A stretch of 64,000 bases of DNA from Rhizobiales bacterium 2SD (GCA_005502805.1 SCMY01000003.1:310001-374000), one strand, 5' to 3'. Positions 45,219-57,057 are shown, counted from the stretch's first letter. Program-made: numbers and translations. The notes: a model not told the origin generated them from the letters alone.

Positions 45219-46343
45219 ATGACAACGGATTTCAGCTTTCATCTTCTCGGCCGGGACGGCGCAGCCCGCACCGGCGAGGTCCGCATGCCGCGAGGCGTGA
45301 TCCGCACCCCGGCTTTCATGCCGGTCGGCACCGCCGCGACGGTCAAGGGCATGTATCCCGAGCAGGTCAAGGCGCTCGGCGCCGATGTCGTGCTCGGCAA
45401 CACCTATCACCTGATGCTGCGGCCGGGCGCCGAGCGCGTCGCCAGGCTCGGCGGCCTGCACAAGTTCATGAACTGGCCGCATCCGATCCTGACCGATTCC
45501 GGCGGCTTCCAGGTGATGTCGCTCGCCAATCTACGCAAGCTGACCGAGGAGGGCGTGACCTTCCAGTCGCATATCGACGGCTCGAAGCATGTGCTGTCGC
45601 CGGAGCGCTCGGTCGAGATCCAGAACCTGCTCGGCTCCGACATCGTCATGCAGCTCGACGAATGCGTCTCGCTGCCCTGCGAGGACAAGGTCGCCGAAAA
45701 GGCGATGCATCTGTCGCTGCGCTGGGCCGAGCGCTGCAAGAAGGCTTTCGGCGATCCGGCGGGGAGGGCGCTGTTCGGGATTGTGCAAGGTGGAGCGGTG
45801 CCTGCCCTCCGGGTCGAGAGCGCGCGCGAACTCGCAGCCATGGACTTGAAGGGCTACGCCATCGGCGGCCTCGCGGTCGGCGAGCCGCAGGACGTGATGC
45901 TGGCGATGATCGAGACGGTCGAGCCGCATCTGCCGCAGGAGAAGCCGCGCTATCTGATGGGCGTCGGCACGCCCGACGACATCGTCGAGGCGGTCAGGCG
46001 CGGCGTCGACATGTTCGACTGCGTGATGCCGACCAGGGCCGGCCGCCACGGCCAGATCTTCACCCGCTTCGGCCGGATGAACCTGAAGAACGCCAAGCAC
46101 GCCGAGGATGTCAGGCCGGTGGATCCGCAATCGTCCTGCCCGGCGGCGAACAGCTATTCGCGCGCTTATCTGCACCATCTGGTCAAGGCCGAGGAAATGC
46201 TCGGCAAGATGCTGCTGACCTGGGTCAACCTCGCCTATTATCAGGAGCTGATGGCCGGCCTGCGCGCCGCGATTGCAGCGGGGCGCCTCGAGGATTTCAT
46301 CGCCGAGACGAAAGAGGGATGGGCGAGGGGCGAGCCGGCGTGA
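45219..46343 (+). CDS. tgt: tRNA-guanine transglycosylase (queuosine synthesis)
   Basis: 374 residues. Exchanges guanine 34 for preQ1 in GUN-anticodon tRNAs. [12 protein letters not shown] contains the proton-shuttle Asp, FGIVQGG and [12 protein letters not shown] bind the base, and [13 protein letters not shown] has the nucleophile Asp. The zinc region reads [19 protein letters not shown]: only C307 remains where the classical form has three Cys. My memory of rhizobial Tgt sequences is of similar loss, so it may be a clade trait. QueF, making the substrate preQ1, is encoded about 4 kb away. The following gene overlaps by 4 bases (GTGA). Confidence 0.95.
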   Translation: MTTDFSFHLLGRDGAARTGEVRMPRGVIRTPAFMPVGTAATVKGMYPEQVKALGADVVLGNTYHLMLRPGAERVARLGGLHKFMNWPHPILTDSGGFQVMSLANLRKLTEEGVTFQSHIDGSKHVLSPERSVEIQNLLGSDIVMQLDECVSLPCEDKVAEKAMHLSLRWAERCKKAFGDPAGRALFGIVQGGAVPALRVESARELAAMDLKGYAIGGLAVGEPQDVMLAMIETVEPHLPQEKPRYLMGVGTPDDIVEAVRRGVDMFDCVMPTRAGRHGQIFTRFGRMNLKNAKHAEDVRPVDPQSSCPAANSYSRAYLHHLVKAEEMLGKMLLTWVNLAYYQELMAGLRAAIAAGRLEDFIAETKEGWARGEPA

Positions 46344-47134
46344 TCGACCCCGGGCTCGGCCTGCTATTGCTCAAGATGGCGGTCGCGGCCGCCATCGTCG
46401 TCAGCTGCTCGCTGCTGGCCGAGCGGAGCGGGCCGCTGCTCGCGGCGATGATCGCGACGCTGCCGATCTCGGCCGGGCCGGTCTACATTTTCCTGGCGCT
46501 CGATCACGACGCTGCCTTCATTTCGGCGAGTGCGCTCGGCAGCATGAGCTCAAACCTCTCCAATGCGGGGCTGTCGCTGGTCTATGTCCTGCTGGCGCAG
46601 CGCTTCGGCACGGTGATTTGCCTTGGCGCGGCGCTATTGACCTTCTTCCTGCTCGTCTCCGGCTTGCAGGCGCTGGCCTTGCCTTTCGTCGTCATGCTGA
46701 CGGCGACGCCGATCGTCTTCCTGATCCTGCATCACATCGTCCGCCCCTATCTCGCGGCGCGCCCCGCGATCACGCCGCGGCGGCCCTGGTATGCGATCCC
46801 GCTGCGGGCCGCCGCGGTGGCGGCCCTCGCCGGTACAGTCACCACCGTCAGCACCCGCGTTGGCCCGGCCTGGTCGGGTGTGCTGGCGACCTTTCCGATC
46901 GTCTTGTCGAGCCTGATCGCGATCCTGCAGCCGCGCATCGGCGGGCCGGCCAGCGCCGCGGTCATCGCCAACGGCCTGCTGGGATTGCTCGGCTTCGGCG
47001 TCGCGCTCGCGCTGGTCCATGTCACGGCCGTACCGCTCGGCTCATGGCCTGCGCTCGGACTCGGTCTCTTGGTCTGCATCGTCTGGAATCTCGGCCTTGT
47101 GTCACTGGCGCGACGTCGGCGTTCTCTATCGTGA
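46340..47134 (+). CDS. Polytopic membrane protein of unknown function
   Basis: 264 residues, GTG start overlapping the tgt stop as GTGA, indicating translational coupling. About eight hydrophobic segments, for example [40 protein letters not shown], and [17 protein letters not shown]. The repeated [20 protein letters not shown] and [17 protein letters not shown] segments suggest a two-fold internal repeat. I do not recognise the family. Coupling to tgt may mean queuine-related transport, but this is speculative. Confidence 0.85.
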   Translation: MIDPGLGLLLLKMAVAAAIVVSCSLLAERSGPLLAAMIATLPISAGPVYIFLALDHDAAFISASALGSMSSNLSNAGLSLVYVLLAQRFGTVICLGAALLTFFLLVSGLQALALPFVVMLTATPIVFLILHHIVRPYLAARPAITPRRPWYAIPLRAAAVAALAGTVTTVSTRVGPAWSGVLATFPIVLSSLIAILQPRIGGPASAAVIANGLLGLLGFGVALALVHVTAVPLGSWPALGLGLLVCIVWNLGLVSLARRRRSLS

Positions 47135-47181
47135 GGCTCCGCCACGTCGGCTGCGGTCGTTGAAGCGGGGAGCTCGGCGCA

Positions 47182-47637
47182 ATGTATCAGAAGATGGTCC
47201 AGGCGCGGGTCCGCTCGATGTTCGACGCGGTGAACAGAGGTGACGCGGAGCCGGTGATCGCCGCCTTCGCACCCGTCTTCGAGCATCGCTTCCTCGGTGA
47301 CGATCACGCACTCGGCGGCTCGCGCACCTCGCTTGCGGGCGTGCGCGCCTGGTATGGGCGGCTCTACAGATTGCTGCCTGATATCCACTTCGATCTCGAG
47401 CGGATCGATGTTGCCGGGCCGCCATGGAACACCGTCGTGGTCGTGGACTGGCGCGAGACCAATAGCGGCACCGACGGCGTGCGTACCGTCAATCGCGGCC
47501 ACCATGTCCTGCATCTCGCCTGGGGACGCGCGACGCGCCTGTTAATCTGCCCCGACACGACGCTGCTCGCGGCGACGCTCGACCGGCTCTTCGCAGCCGG
47601 CAACGCGGAGGCGCGTGCCCTGCCGATTCTCGGGTAG
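47182..47637 (+). CDS. SnoaL/NTF2-like protein
   Basis: 151 residues. NTF2-like cone fold suggested by VRSMFDAVNRGDAEPVIAAFAPVFEHRFLGD and LLPDIHFDLERIDVAGPPWNTVVVVDW. Small polyketide-cyclase-like proteins of this kind have varied functions. No catalytic assignment is possible. It converges on the DMT transporter. Confidence 0.85.
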   Translation: MYQKMVQARVRSMFDAVNRGDAEPVIAAFAPVFEHRFLGDDHALGGSRTSLAGVRAWYGRLYRLLPDIHFDLERIDVAGPPWNTVVVVDWRETNSGTDGVRTVNRGHHVLHLAWGRATRLLICPDTTLLAATLDRLFAAGNAEARALPILG

Positions 47638-47649
47638 TCGTCGCGCTGG

Positions 47650-48573
47650 TCAGGGTTTGCGTGCGACCGTCGGGCGGCGCCATGAAGCGACGAACAGCCC
47701 GCCGATGATCAGGACGAAGCCGACGACCTGGAGCGGGCCGGGAATCTCGCCGAGCGCCGGCACGGCGAGCAAAGTGCCGGTGACCGGGATCAGCGGCGGA
47801 AAACGCCCGACCACGGCAGCGCCGAGCACATGCGCGGCCCAGCCCCAGATCCACAGGCCGACGATGACGTTGAGCACGCCCTGATTGATGGCGTGGCCGA
47901 CCAGGACCCACCAAGGCGCGACATCAAAACCGCGGAAGAAGAACAGGAAATAGAACGGCAGATAGAGCAGCGAGAGCACGGAGACGATCGCCGCTCCCTT
48001 CAACCCGTCGACCTTCCAGAGCTGGATCAGCAGCGGGTAGAAGCCCCAGAGCAGGCCGACGCCGAGGAAGCAGAGATCGCCGCGCAAGGTGCCGGCCGAG
48101 GCGCCGGTGCTGCCGGCGATGCCGAGGCAGGCAAGGCCCGCCAACACGCCGATGACGCCGATGACGAGATTGCGCGTCAGCGCAGCCCCGAACAGCACGA
48201 CGCTGCCGGCGATGCCGATCAGGGTGACGGTGCCCGGCCCGATCGTGGCGCCATGCGCCGCCGGGGCGAGCGTCAGCCCCGTCAGCATCAGATAGGTCAT
48301 CGGGAAGCCGCTGGTGATCGCCAGCCAGATGCCGCGGCGCCAGCTCACGCCGCCGCAATTCGCAAAGCCCCCCGCCTTCAGGAAGATCGGGAGCAGCAGC
48401 AGCCCGGCCGTGGCGAAGCGCAACGCCAGCAGGTCGTGCTGGCTGAGCCCGTTGAGCACGGCATGCCGGCTGATGACGAAGTTCGAGCCGAAGATCAGCA
48501 CGCTGCCGAGCATGCCGATGATGGCGAGCTGCCTGCGTCGGCGCAGCTTCTCGTCTGGAACGGTCTGATGCAT
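47650..48573 (-). CDS. EamA/DMT-superfamily transporter
   Basis: 307 residues with ten hydrophobic segments in two EamA repeats, starting IIGMLGSVLIFGSNFVISRHAV and ending GPLQVVGFVLIIGGLFVAS. These usually export metabolites such as amino acids, but no substrate can be given. The ATG at 48573 directly follows a 26-base hairpin that includes the GGAG, so translation may be controlled, or a later start may be used. Confidence 0.88.
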   Translation of the reverse strand: MHQTVPDEKLRRRRQLAIIGMLGSVLIFGSNFVISRHAVLNGLSQHDLLALRFATAGLLLLPIFLKAGGFANCGGVSWRRGIWLAITSGFPMTYLMLTGLTLAPAAHGATIGPGTVTLIGIAGSVVLFGAALTRNLVIGVIGVLAGLACLGIAGSTGASAGTLRGDLCFLGVGLLWGFYPLLIQLWKVDGLKGAAIVSVLSLLYLPFYFLFFFRGFDVAPWWVLVGHAINQGVLNVIVGLWIWGWAAHVLGAAVVGRFPPLIPVTGTLLAVPALGEIPGPLQVVGFVLIIGGLFVASWRRPTVARKP

Positions 48574-48599
48574 GCTCCGGCTTAGCGTGAAGCCGGAGC
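48574..48599 (-). promoter_or_regulatory. Hairpin abutting the DMT transporter start
   Basis: Perfect 10-base arms GCTCCGGCTT (48574-48583) and AAGCCGGAGC (48590-48599) with a 6-base loop. On the minus strand it lies between the eno stop and the transporter ATG and hides the only GGAG. It could act as weak eno terminator or as a translation-limiting structure. Confidence 0.45.
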
Positions 48600-48668
48600 A
48601 GCCGTCAGATCAGTTGCCGCATGGCGCCGCCTATTGCGGCGCAGCATCGGCTCGGGCCCAAGCTTCGA

Positions 48669-50048
<1,380 letters not shown>

Positions 50049-50110
50049 TTAAAAGCCGCGGCAACTCAGCGTCCGTCATCGATGGGCGCCCATTTGTTCA
50101 GGATGCTGCC

Positions 50111-50566
50111 ATGACCATCGACGCCTCGACCCTTCAGCTCGGCAAGGCGAGCGAATTGCCGCGCTCGCCGGAAGAAGCCCGTCTTGACCGCGTGCCGAAC
50201 CCGCATGCCGGCACCGACTATCTCGCGCGCTTCACCTGCCCGGAATTCACCTCGATCTGCCCGGTCACCGGCCAGCCCGATTTCGGTATCCTCGTGATCG
50301 ACTATCTGCCCGGCGACTGGCTGGTCGAATCGAAGTCGCTCAAGCTCTATCTCGGCGCCTTCCGCAACCATGGCGCCTTCCATGAGGACTGCACCGTCGG
50401 CATCGGCAAGACGCTGGTCGAGCTGCTCGAACCGAAATGGTTCCGTATCGGCGGCTACTGGTATCCGCGCGGCGGCATCCCGATCGACGTATTCTTCCAG
50501 ACCGGCGAGCCGCCCAAGGGGCTGTGGCTACCGGATCAGGGCGTCGCGCCGTATCGCGGGCGCTGA
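50111..50566 (+). CDS. queF: NADPH-dependent 7-cyano-7-deazaguanine reductase
   Basis: 151 residues, short type I QueF. Reduces preQ0 to preQ1 for queuosine. [19 protein letters not shown] holds the active-site Cys, [22 protein letters not shown] has the QueF motif and the catalytic His/Asp region. With tgt at 45219 it gives two steps of the queuosine route within 5 kb, though in different transcripts. A bidirectional terminator follows. Confidence 0.97.
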   Translation: MTIDASTLQLGKASELPRSPEEARLDRVPNPHAGTDYLARFTCPEFTSICPVTGQPDFGILVIDYLPGDWLVESKSLKLYLGAFRNHGAFHEDCTVGIGKTLVELLEPKWFRIGGYWYPRGGIPIDVFFQTGEPPKGLWLPDQGVAPYRGR

Positions 50567-50577
50567 AGAGCTTGCCG

Positions 50578-50602
50578 CCGAAAACTGCGAAGCGGTTTTC
50601 GG
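50578..50602. terminator. Bidirectional intrinsic terminator between queF and the MFS gene
   Basis: CCGAAAAC (50578-50585) and GTTTTCGG (50595-50602) form a perfect stem, extended by an inner GC pair and a short GAA loop. The A-run on one side and T-run on the other let it stop transcription from both convergent genes. Confidence 0.7.
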
Positions 50603-50626
50603 AACTAAGGCACGCTCAAGAACAAC

Positions 50627-51844
50627 TCAGGTTCTGCTGCCCGAGAGCGGCAGGATGCGCGGCGCCAGCACGCCGAGCACCGCAATCCCGGCGGCGAAGA
50701 TCAGGATCGCGCCGCTGGTGCCGAACAGGTGTAGAGCGGCGCCCATCAGCACCGGCCCGAGCGCATGGCCGCAGAACAGCGCGCAGGCGAACAGCGCCAC
50801 CGCCGAGCCACGGGCAGTTGGTGCGAGCTCGGTCGCCTGCGCCTGGAAGGTGCCGTGCATCAGAAAGAAGCCGAAGCCGCTCAGGGTGAAGATCGCGACT
50901 GCGCTCCACCAGGGCAGGAAGGCGAGCGAGAACAGCGCGTAGGCGAGGCCCATGACGATGCCGCCGAGGGTCGTCATCCGGGTCGGGCCGAGGCGCTCGA
51001 CCAGGATTCGCGTCAGCACGCCGTAGATGATGCCGCCGAGTCCGGTGCCGGCGATGACGAGGCCGGCCTGCGACGGGCCGACATCGGCACGCTCGTGCAG
51101 GATCGCGGCGATATAGGGCGGCATGCCGAAGATCAGGCTGCCCTCGACCACGACGAGGCCGTAAAGCAGTTTCGAGCGGGGATTGGCGAAGACAGCGGCA
51201 TAGCTCGCCAGTGCGGTCTTGAAACTGAGCGGGGCGCGCGACGCGTTCGGCCGCGGCTTCAGCACCAGCACGACCAGCAGCCCGGCGATACCGGCAATCG
51301 CGCCAGCCATCACGAAGACGTAACGCCAGCCGAGATGCTCGGCGATCAGCCCGGAGCAGGCGGCTCCCACCATCTGCCCGACGATCATCAGCACCAGGAA
51401 GCGGCCGAGCATGACCTGCCGCTCGGCCATGGGCGCGCGGTCGCCGATCGCCGCCATCGCCACGGGAATGACGCCGCCGGCCGCGACGCCGGCGATCGTG
51501 CGGACGCCCGTCAGGATCTCGAAGGAGCCGGCGAAGCCGGCGGCCAGCGAGAGCAAAGCGAGCGCGCCGAGGCAGATCGCGATCGTCCTGAGTTTGCCGA
51601 TCGAATCGGCGATCGGGCCGAGAAACGGCTGGCCGACTGCATAGGCGAAGGCGAAGGCCGTCGCGACCGCGGCGACCTGCGCGATGCTGCGCGTGAACTC
51701 CGCCGCCAGCGTCGGCACCAGCGGGTCGAGCAGGCGCATGGTGAAGGTCGAGGCGAAGCCGCACGCCCCGAGCACCAGGATGAGCGACTTCAGCGAACCT
51801 TGCGGGGGAGCGGGCGGAACCGTGCTGGCGGGCGTCTCAGACAT
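50627..51844 (-). CDS. Major facilitator superfamily transporter
   Basis: 405 residues from ATG 51844, which lies inside the kdsA stop region (8-base overlap), so it is probably translated together with kdsA. Twelve membrane helices; motif A-like [15 protein letters not shown] between helices 2 and 3, typical for drug:proton antiporters of the arabinose-efflux (AraJ) type. Substrate unknown. Confidence 0.9.
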   Translation of the reverse strand: MSETPASTVPPAPPQGSLKSLILVLGACGFASTFTMRLLDPLVPTLAAEFTRSIAQVAAVATAFAFAYAVGQPFLGPIADSIGKLRTIAICLGALALLSLAAGFAGSFEILTGVRTIAGVAAGGVIPVAMAAIGDRAPMAERQVMLGRFLVLMIVGQMVGAACSGLIAEHLGWRYVFVMAGAIAGIAGLLVVLVLKPRPNASRAPLSFKTALASYAAVFANPRSKLLYGLVVVEGSLIFGMPPYIAAILHERADVGPSQAGLVIAGTGLGGIIYGVLTRILVERLGPTRMTTLGGIVMGLAYALFSLAFLPWWSAVAIFTLSGFGFFLMHGTFQAQATELAPTARGSAVALFACALFCGHALGPVLMGAALHLFGTSGAILIFAAGIAVLGVLAPRILPLSGSRT

Positions 51845-52706
51845 ACGCCAGCGTAGAATGCGCCGTGCGCTTGGCAAGGCGGTCGAACTCTTGCAGCTCT
51901 GCGATCAGCGCATGAAAGTCACGCAGTGGCACCATGTTCGGCCCGTCCGAGGGGGCATTGTCGGGATCGGGATGCGTCTCGATGAAGACGCCAGCGACGC
52001 CGACCGCGACGGCGGCGCGCGCCAGCACCGGCACGAATTCGCGCTGGCCGCCCGTCGAGGCGCCCTTGCCGCCGGGCTGCTGTACCGAGTGGGTAGCGTC
52101 GAAGATCACGGGTGCGCCGATCTCCGCCATGATCGGCAGGGCGCGCATGTCTGTAACCAGTGTGTTGTAGCCGAAGGAGGCGCCGCGCTCGGTCAGCATC
52201 ACATTCGGATTGCCGCTCTCGGTCACCTTGGCGGCGACGTTGACCATGTCCCAGGGCGCCAGGAACTGGCCCTTCTTGACGTTGACGACGCGGCCGGTCT
52301 TGGCGGCGGCGACGAGCAGGTCGGTCTGGCGGCAGAGGAAGGCCGGAATCTGCAGGATATCGACGACCTCGGCGACCGGAGCGCACTGACTGACATCGTG
52401 GATGTCGGTCAGCACCGGCAGGCCAGTGCGCTCGCGGATCTCGGCGTAGACGGGCAGGGCGGCGTCCAGGCCCATGCCGCGCTGGCCCTTCACGCTGGTG
52501 CGGTTGGCCTTGTCGAAGGAGGCCTTGAACACAAGGCCGCTGCCGAGCTTCTCGGATGTCTCCTTTAGGGCCAGGGCGATCTCGAGCGCGTGATCGCGAC
52601 TTTCCATCTGGCAGGGGCCGGCGATCAAGGCGAGCGGCAGGCCGTTGCCGAAGCGGACCGGGCTGGTGAGGTCGGCGCCCACGGTGACGATGGCGTTGGC
52701 GGTCAT
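51837..52706 (-). CDS. kdsA: 3-deoxy-D-manno-octulosonate 8-phosphate synthase
   Basis: 289 residues from ATG 52706, with GGAG upstream. Condenses phosphoenolpyruvate with arabinose-5-phosphate for the Kdo of lipopolysaccharide. [13 protein letters not shown] at the N terminus carries a Cys where E. coli has Asn, so this is the metal-dependent type. [30 protein letters not shown] and [18 protein letters not shown] are intact. Normal length. Confidence 0.97.
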   Translation of the reverse strand: MTANAIVTVGADLTSPVRFGNGLPLALIAGPCQMESRDHALEIALALKETSEKLGSGLVFKASFDKANRTSVKGQRGMGLDAALPVYAEIRERTGLPVLTDIHDVSQCAPVAEVVDILQIPAFLCRQTDLLVAAAKTGRVVNVKKGQFLAPWDMVNVAAKVTESGNPNVMLTERGASFGYNTLVTDMRALPIMAEIGAPVIFDATHSVQQPGGKGASTGGQREFVPVLARAAVAVGVAGVFIETHPDPDNAPSDGPNMVPLRDFHALIAELQEFDRLAKRTAHSTLAYV

Positions 52707-52772
52707 GGTGGGCTCCTTGGCTGACGGCGCGGGTTTAGAAGCCGCCCGCCGGGCTGACAAGCCGTCGCAGCG

Positions 52773-54227
52773 TCACGTCACCTCGAACCAGCTCCACAGC
52801 CCGCGGTCGAAGCGCTCCAGCACGGTCGAGGAAATCAGCCAGCGCCCGGGATTGTCGGCGATGAAGGCGATGTGCAGGCGCTTGCCCTCGGGAATCTGGA
52901 CCGTGTCGAGGAAATAGGGCTCCCAGCCGTCGTCGAGCGGGTGCAACAGGCGGAAGCTGTGACCGTGGACGTGGAAGGGCTGCAGGAAGGCGGTCTTGTT
53001 GGTGATGCCGATTACCACCGGCGAGCCGCGCTTGACGCTGAACAGCGGCTTGCCCTTCGGATCGCCCTGGCCGCCATTGACGGTCCATGGCTTCGAGAGG
53101 TCGATCCCGGCAAGATCGAGCTTGTTCTCTGGGGTGATCCTGGCGCCACCCTCGATGATCATCTCGCTGCGTTTGGCATCCTGGAGCCGGACTGCAGCCG
53201 GCAACGCCGGATTGAGCGGCATGCCGGCGATTGCCGGGCGCGCCGGCTTGGCCGCGCCGTCCGAGGCGAAGCGGACCAGCGGCACGCCGGGGCCGATCAG
53301 TGCAGTGACGCTGGCGGCGGCGCCGGCCGTCTCCGGCATATCGAAGATCACGTCATAGCGCGTGCCCGGCGCGAAAGGCAGCTGGCCCCGGACCGGCTCG
53401 AAGGTCTCGGTCGGCTGGCCGTCCACCGCCGCGACGAAAGCCTTCATCTCGTCGAAGCGCAGCCGCATAATCCGGGCGTTGCAGGCATTGGCAAGCCGCA
53501 GGCGGACTCGGGAGCCCGGCGGCAGCTTGATCGGCAGCGGCGGCGGCTTGCCGTTGACGGTCAGCCAGCTGCCGAGGCGGCCGGCGGCGGCGCCGTCCTG
53601 GCTGTCGGGCGCGAAGGGCAGTAGTTTCTGGTCGTCGCCGAGCAGCCAGTCGCCGATCAGCGCCGGCAAGTCGAGGTCGACCGCAGGCGACTCCTGCTCC
53701 TCGACGATCAGCATGCCGGAGAGCCCGCGCCCGGCCGGTTCGGACGAGCCGCCGATCAGCATCGGCCGGTAGAGGAATGTGCCGGAATCGGGTGGCGTCA
53801 GCCGGTATTCAAACTGCCCGCCCGGCGGCACCGGCTCCTGGCTGAAGCCGCCGACCCCGTCCATCGCGTGATCGCCGCGCACGCCGTGCCAGTGCAGGCT
53901 GAGCGGCTTGTCGGTCCGATTCTGCAGGCTGAGGCGCAAGGTCTCGCCCTGCTTCACCTTGAGGACAGGTCCCGGTGTGACGCCGTCGAAGGCCCAGACT
54001 TCCGTCTCGGGAGCCGGCGCGGGACGCAGCCTCACCTTGGCGGTGGCAACGACGAGATTTTTCACGGCAGCGGTCGAGGCCACCTGCGGAGCTGGGACTT
54101 GCTGGGCCAGTGCGGACAGCGGGGTGAGCAGGGTCGCCAGTCCCGCACCTCGCGCGATGGCCTGGCGGCGGTTCGGATGGCGGCACGTGGCCATTGGCGA
54201 AGCGTCTTTGCTCATGGCTGGCGACAT
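52773..54227 (-). CDS. Multicopper oxidase-like protein with lost copper ligands
   Basis: 484 residues from ATG 54227 (54215 also possible). Twin-arginine signal: NRRQAIARGAGLATLL (residues 19-34). Three cupredoxin domains as in CueO/SufI. Motif 1 is intact (H112-W113-H114-G115). Motif 2, normally His-x-His after a Tyr, reads YRPM (153-156). Motif 3 reads QPFHVHGH (416-423), keeping the T2/T3 His pair but not the first T1 His. Motif 4, normally HCHxxxH, reads WLISSTVLERF (463-473) with no Cys or His. Type 1 and type 3 copper sites are therefore lost, and normal oxidase activity is not expected. FtsP/SufI is the known copper-free precedent; a comparable structural role is possible. Confidence 0.88.
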   Translation of the reverse strand: MSPAMSKDASPMATCRHPNRRQAIARGAGLATLLTPLSALAQQVPAPQVASTAAVKNLVVATAKVRLRPAPAPETEVWAFDGVTPGPVLKVKQGETLRLSLQNRTDKPLSLHWHGVRGDHAMDGVGGFSQEPVPPGGQFEYRLTPPDSGTFLYRPMLIGGSSEPAGRGLSGMLIVEEQESPAVDLDLPALIGDWLLGDDQKLLPFAPDSQDGAAAGRLGSWLTVNGKPPPLPIKLPPGSRVRLRLANACNARIMRLRFDEMKAFVAAVDGQPTETFEPVRGQLPFAPGTRYDVIFDMPETAGAAASVTALIGPGVPLVRFASDGAAKPARPAIAGMPLNPALPAAVRLQDAKRSEMIIEGGARITPENKLDLAGIDLSKPWTVNGGQGDPKGKPLFSVKRGSPVVIGITNKTAFLQPFHVHGHSFRLLHPLDDGWEPYFLDTVQIPEGKRLHIAFIADNPGRWLISSTVLERFDRGLWSWFEVT

Positions 54228-54383
54228 AGCCTTGCCGCGCCATTCTGGCGAGCGCAAAGCCGCGCGGGAGCGGCCTTCGCAGAAATGTCGCATTTTTTTG
54301 CTGCATGACGCGCCCGAAATGCTATAGCGGCGCGGCCCAACGGTGCTGCTGTCGCGACGACCGCGGTGCGGCGCACCGGGTTG

Positions 54384-54468
54384 GCGGGCGTGGCGGAACT
54401 GGTAGACGCAGCGGATTTAGGTTCCGCCGACGCAAGTCGTGGGGGTTCGAGTCCCTTCGCCCGCACCA
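54384..54468 (+). tRNA. tRNA-Leu (anticodon UAG)
   Basis: 85 bases with a long variable arm and encoded CCA. Acceptor stem GCGGGCG pairs with CGCCCGC; anticodon arm GCGGA-TTTAGGT-TCCGC gives TAG, reading CUN codons; T arm GGGGG-TTCGAGT-CCC region is standard. Confidence 0.95.
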
Positions 54469-54553
54469 GGATCGAGTTTCGCGAGCGCGGCGGCGGTCAC
54501 CCGGCGTCGCGCTTTGGACATTGAAGTAAAGAGCTGTTGAGCGGATCAGAACG

Positions 54554-55975
54554 ATGAACGTGACCGAAACCCTGTCCCAGGGCCTCAAGCGCGAATTTCA
54601 GGTGGTGCTGAACGCCACCGACCTCAAGACCAGGCTCGATGACGGCCTCGCCGGCCTGCAGGGCAAGGCCCGCATCAACGGCTTCCGCCCCGGCAAGGTC
54701 CCGGTTGGCCATCTGCGCCGGCTTTATGGTCGTTCTGTCATGGCCGACGTCGTCCAGAATGCGGTCAACGAGGCGAACCAGAAGATCGTCACCGACAACG
54801 GCCTGAAGCTCGCCTTCGAGCCGCAGATCAAGTTCCCCGAGAACAAGGACGAGATCGAGGCCGCGATGGAGGCCAAGGGCGATCTCGCCTTCACCGTCGC
54901 GCTCGAGGTGCTGCCGAAGATCGAGGTCGTCGACGTCTCCGACGTCGCGCTGGAGAAGCCGGTCGCCGAGGTTCCCGAGGCTGATGTCGACGCCGCGCTG
55001 GAGCGCATGGCTTCGCAGAATCGCAGCTTCGAATCGAAGAAGGACGGCGCCAAGGCCACCAAGGGCGACCGCCTGCTGATCTCCTTCGTCGGCACGCTCA
55101 AGGGCAAGCCCTTCGACGGCGGCACCGGTTCTGAAATTCCGCTCGAGCTCGGCGCCGGCCAGTTCATCCCGGGCTTCGAGGAGCAGCTCGAAGGCGTCAA
55201 GAAGGGCGAGCAGCGCACCGTTTCGGTGACTTTCCCCGAGAACTATGCGGCCGAGAATCTCGCTGGCAAGCCGGCCGAGTTCGCCGTGACCGTCGACGAT
55301 GTCCAGGCCCCGGGCGCGCTCAAGATCGACGACGAGCTCGCCAAGGGCTTCGGCATGGAGTCGCTCGACGCGCTCAAGACCGCGATCCGCGAGCAGATCG
55401 GCCGCGAGTTCGGCGAACAGTCGCGTCGCAAGGTCAAGAAGGCCCTGCTCGACGCGCTCGATGGCAAGTACAGCTTCGAATTGCCGCCGACCCTGGTCGA
55501 GCAGGAGTTCGCTGCGGTCTGGAGCCAGGTCGAGGCGGACATGAAGAACGCCAACAAGACCTTTGCCGACGAGGACACCACCGAGGACGAGGCCCGCGCC
55601 GAGTACCGCAAGATCGCCGAGCGTCGCGTGCGTCTTGGCCTCGTGCTGGCCGAGATCGGCGAGCAGGCCAAGGTCCAGATCTCGGATGACGAGGTGACGC
55701 AGGCCCTGATCCAGCGCGCCCGCCAGTTCCCGGGCCAGGAGAAGGAAGTCTGGGAGTTCTATCGCAAGAACCCGCAGGCGCTCGCCGAGATCCGTGCCCC
55801 GATCTTCGAGGAGAAGGTTGTCGACCATCTGCTCGGCCAGGTGAAGGTCTCCGACAAGTCCGTTTCGCGCGAGGCCCTCTTCGCCGACGACGAGGCGGAA
55901 GAGACCGCCGAGGCCAAGCCGAAGGCCGCCAAGGCGAAGAAGACCAAGAAGGCGGCGGACGAGGCTTCGGCCTGA
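54554..55975 (+). CDS. tig: Trigger factor (ribosome-associated chaperone and peptidyl-prolyl isomerase)
   Basis: 473 residues. N-terminal ribosome-binding domain with [19 protein letters not shown] (residues about 37-55), central FKBP domain ([21 protein letters not shown] to [21 protein letters not shown]) and C-terminal chaperone arms, ending in a lysine/alanine-rich tail. First of the tig-clpP-clpX-lon series. Ends at a clear terminator, so it is likely separate from clpP. Confidence 0.98.
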   Translation: MNVTETLSQGLKREFQVVLNATDLKTRLDDGLAGLQGKARINGFRPGKVPVGHLRRLYGRSVMADVVQNAVNEANQKIVTDNGLKLAFEPQIKFPENKDEIEAAMEAKGDLAFTVALEVLPKIEVVDVSDVALEKPVAEVPEADVDAALERMASQNRSFESKKDGAKATKGDRLLISFVGTLKGKPFDGGTGSEIPLELGAGQFIPGFEEQLEGVKKGEQRTVSVTFPENYAAENLAGKPAEFAVTVDDVQAPGALKIDDELAKGFGMESLDALKTAIREQIGREFGEQSRRKVKKALLDALDGKYSFELPPTLVEQEFAAVWSQVEADMKNANKTFADEDTTEDEARAEYRKIAERRVRLGLVLAEIGEQAKVQISDDEVTQALIQRARQFPGQEKEVWEFYRKNPQALAEIRAPIFEEKVVDHLLGQVKVSDKSVSREALFADDEAEETAEAKPKAAKAKKTKKAADEASA

Positions 55976-56001
55976 TCCTTCTCCTGAGGTTTACAATGTT
56001 T

Positions 56002-56038
56002 GCGCCGCCCGCACCCTGCCGGGCGGCGCTTCCCTTTT
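56002..56038 (+). terminator. Intrinsic terminator of tig
   Basis: GCGCCGCCCG (56002-56011) and CGGGCGGCGC (56020-56029) pair perfectly; a short TTCCCTTTT tract follows. Confidence 0.8.
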
Positions 56039-56117
56039 CAGCCGCCGCCGGCATGCTTATGTGGGGTCTTCGCCGCTATCGGCTGATTCCCGCCCGCTTT
56101 GACCCCAAGGACCGACG

Positions 56118-56741
56118 ATGATGCGTGACCCGATCGAGACCTATAACAATCTCGTCCCGATGGTGGTCGAGCAGTCGAGCCGCGGCGAGCGCGCCTTCGA
56201 CATCTATTCGCGCCTGCTGCGCGAGCGCATCATCTTCCTGACCGGCCCGGTCGAGGACTACTCGGCCTCGCTGATCGTGGCGCAGCTGCTGTTCCTCGAA
56301 GCCGAGAACCCGAAGAAGGAAATCTCCTTCTACATCAACTCGCCCGGCGGCGTGGTCACCTCGGGCCTGTCGATCTACGACACCATGCAGTTCATCCGCT
56401 GCCCGGTGACGACGCTCTGCGTCGGCCAGGCCGCCTCGATGGGCTCGCTCCTGCTGACGGCCGGCGCCAAGGACATGCGCTTTGCCCTGCCGAACGCCCG
56501 CATCATGGTCCACCAGCCCTCCGGCGGCTTCCAGGGCCAGGTCACCGACATCCTGATCCATGCCCGCGAAGTCGAGAGCCTGAAGCGGCGCCTGAACGAG
56601 ATCTATGTCAAGCACACCGGCCGCTCCTACGAGGATATCGAGGGCGCGCTGGAGCGCGACAATTTCATGACCGCCGACCAGGCCAAGGAGTTCGGCCTCA
56701 TCGACAAGGTCATCGACAAGCGCGCGGACGAGACGGCCTGA
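56118..56741 (+). CDS. clpP: ATP-dependent Clp protease proteolytic subunit
   Basis: 207 residues. Serine peptidase of the ClpXP/ClpAP complexes. The catalytic Ser is in [11 protein letters not shown], the His in [11 protein letters not shown] and the Asp follows. [16 protein letters not shown] is standard. AAG GAC-type purine-rich stretch just upstream of the ATG. 317 bases separate it from clpX. Confidence 0.98.
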   Translation: MMRDPIETYNNLVPMVVEQSSRGERAFDIYSRLLRERIIFLTGPVEDYSASLIVAQLLFLEAENPKKEISFYINSPGGVVTSGLSIYDTMQFIRCPVTTLCVGQAASMGSLLLTAGAKDMRFALPNARIMVHQPSGGFQGQVTDILIHAREVESLKRRLNEIYVKHTGRSYEDIEGALERDNFMTADQAKEFGLIDKVIDKRADETA

Positions 56742-57057
56742 GGCATCAGAAGCGGCATCGGTTCTCCGAAAACGCCGATGCCGCACATGGCTGTCGCGGT
56801 ACCTCGCGCCTGTGGGTTGGCGAGCGGCTCTCGAAGGGCCATATTGCCTTGAGACTAGGCCCCATGTTTGCATGGGGCATCTGAAGGGCGCGGCAAGGCG
56901 CTCGAGCGGTCCGGTTTTGGGTCAGTTTCGTCGCCGCCTGCGCCAGAGCGACGCGTTAACCTAATAATCGTGATCTGAGCGCCTATTATGACGGGGAGAC
57001 GACATCAGCCCGCCGTTTTTCGGTGGCGGATTTCGACCTCCGAGATGGAGAATCACG
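56742..57057. other. clpP-clpX intergenic region with two hairpins
   Basis: GCGGCATCGG (56752-56761) and CCGATGCCGC (56775-56784) form a perfect 10-base stem after clpP, without a T-run. GCCCCATG (56859-56866) and CATGGGGC (56871-56878) form an 8-base stem with a TTTG loop. The clpX promoter should lie between about 56880 and 57040; I cannot place it safely. No gene. Confidence 0.6.
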
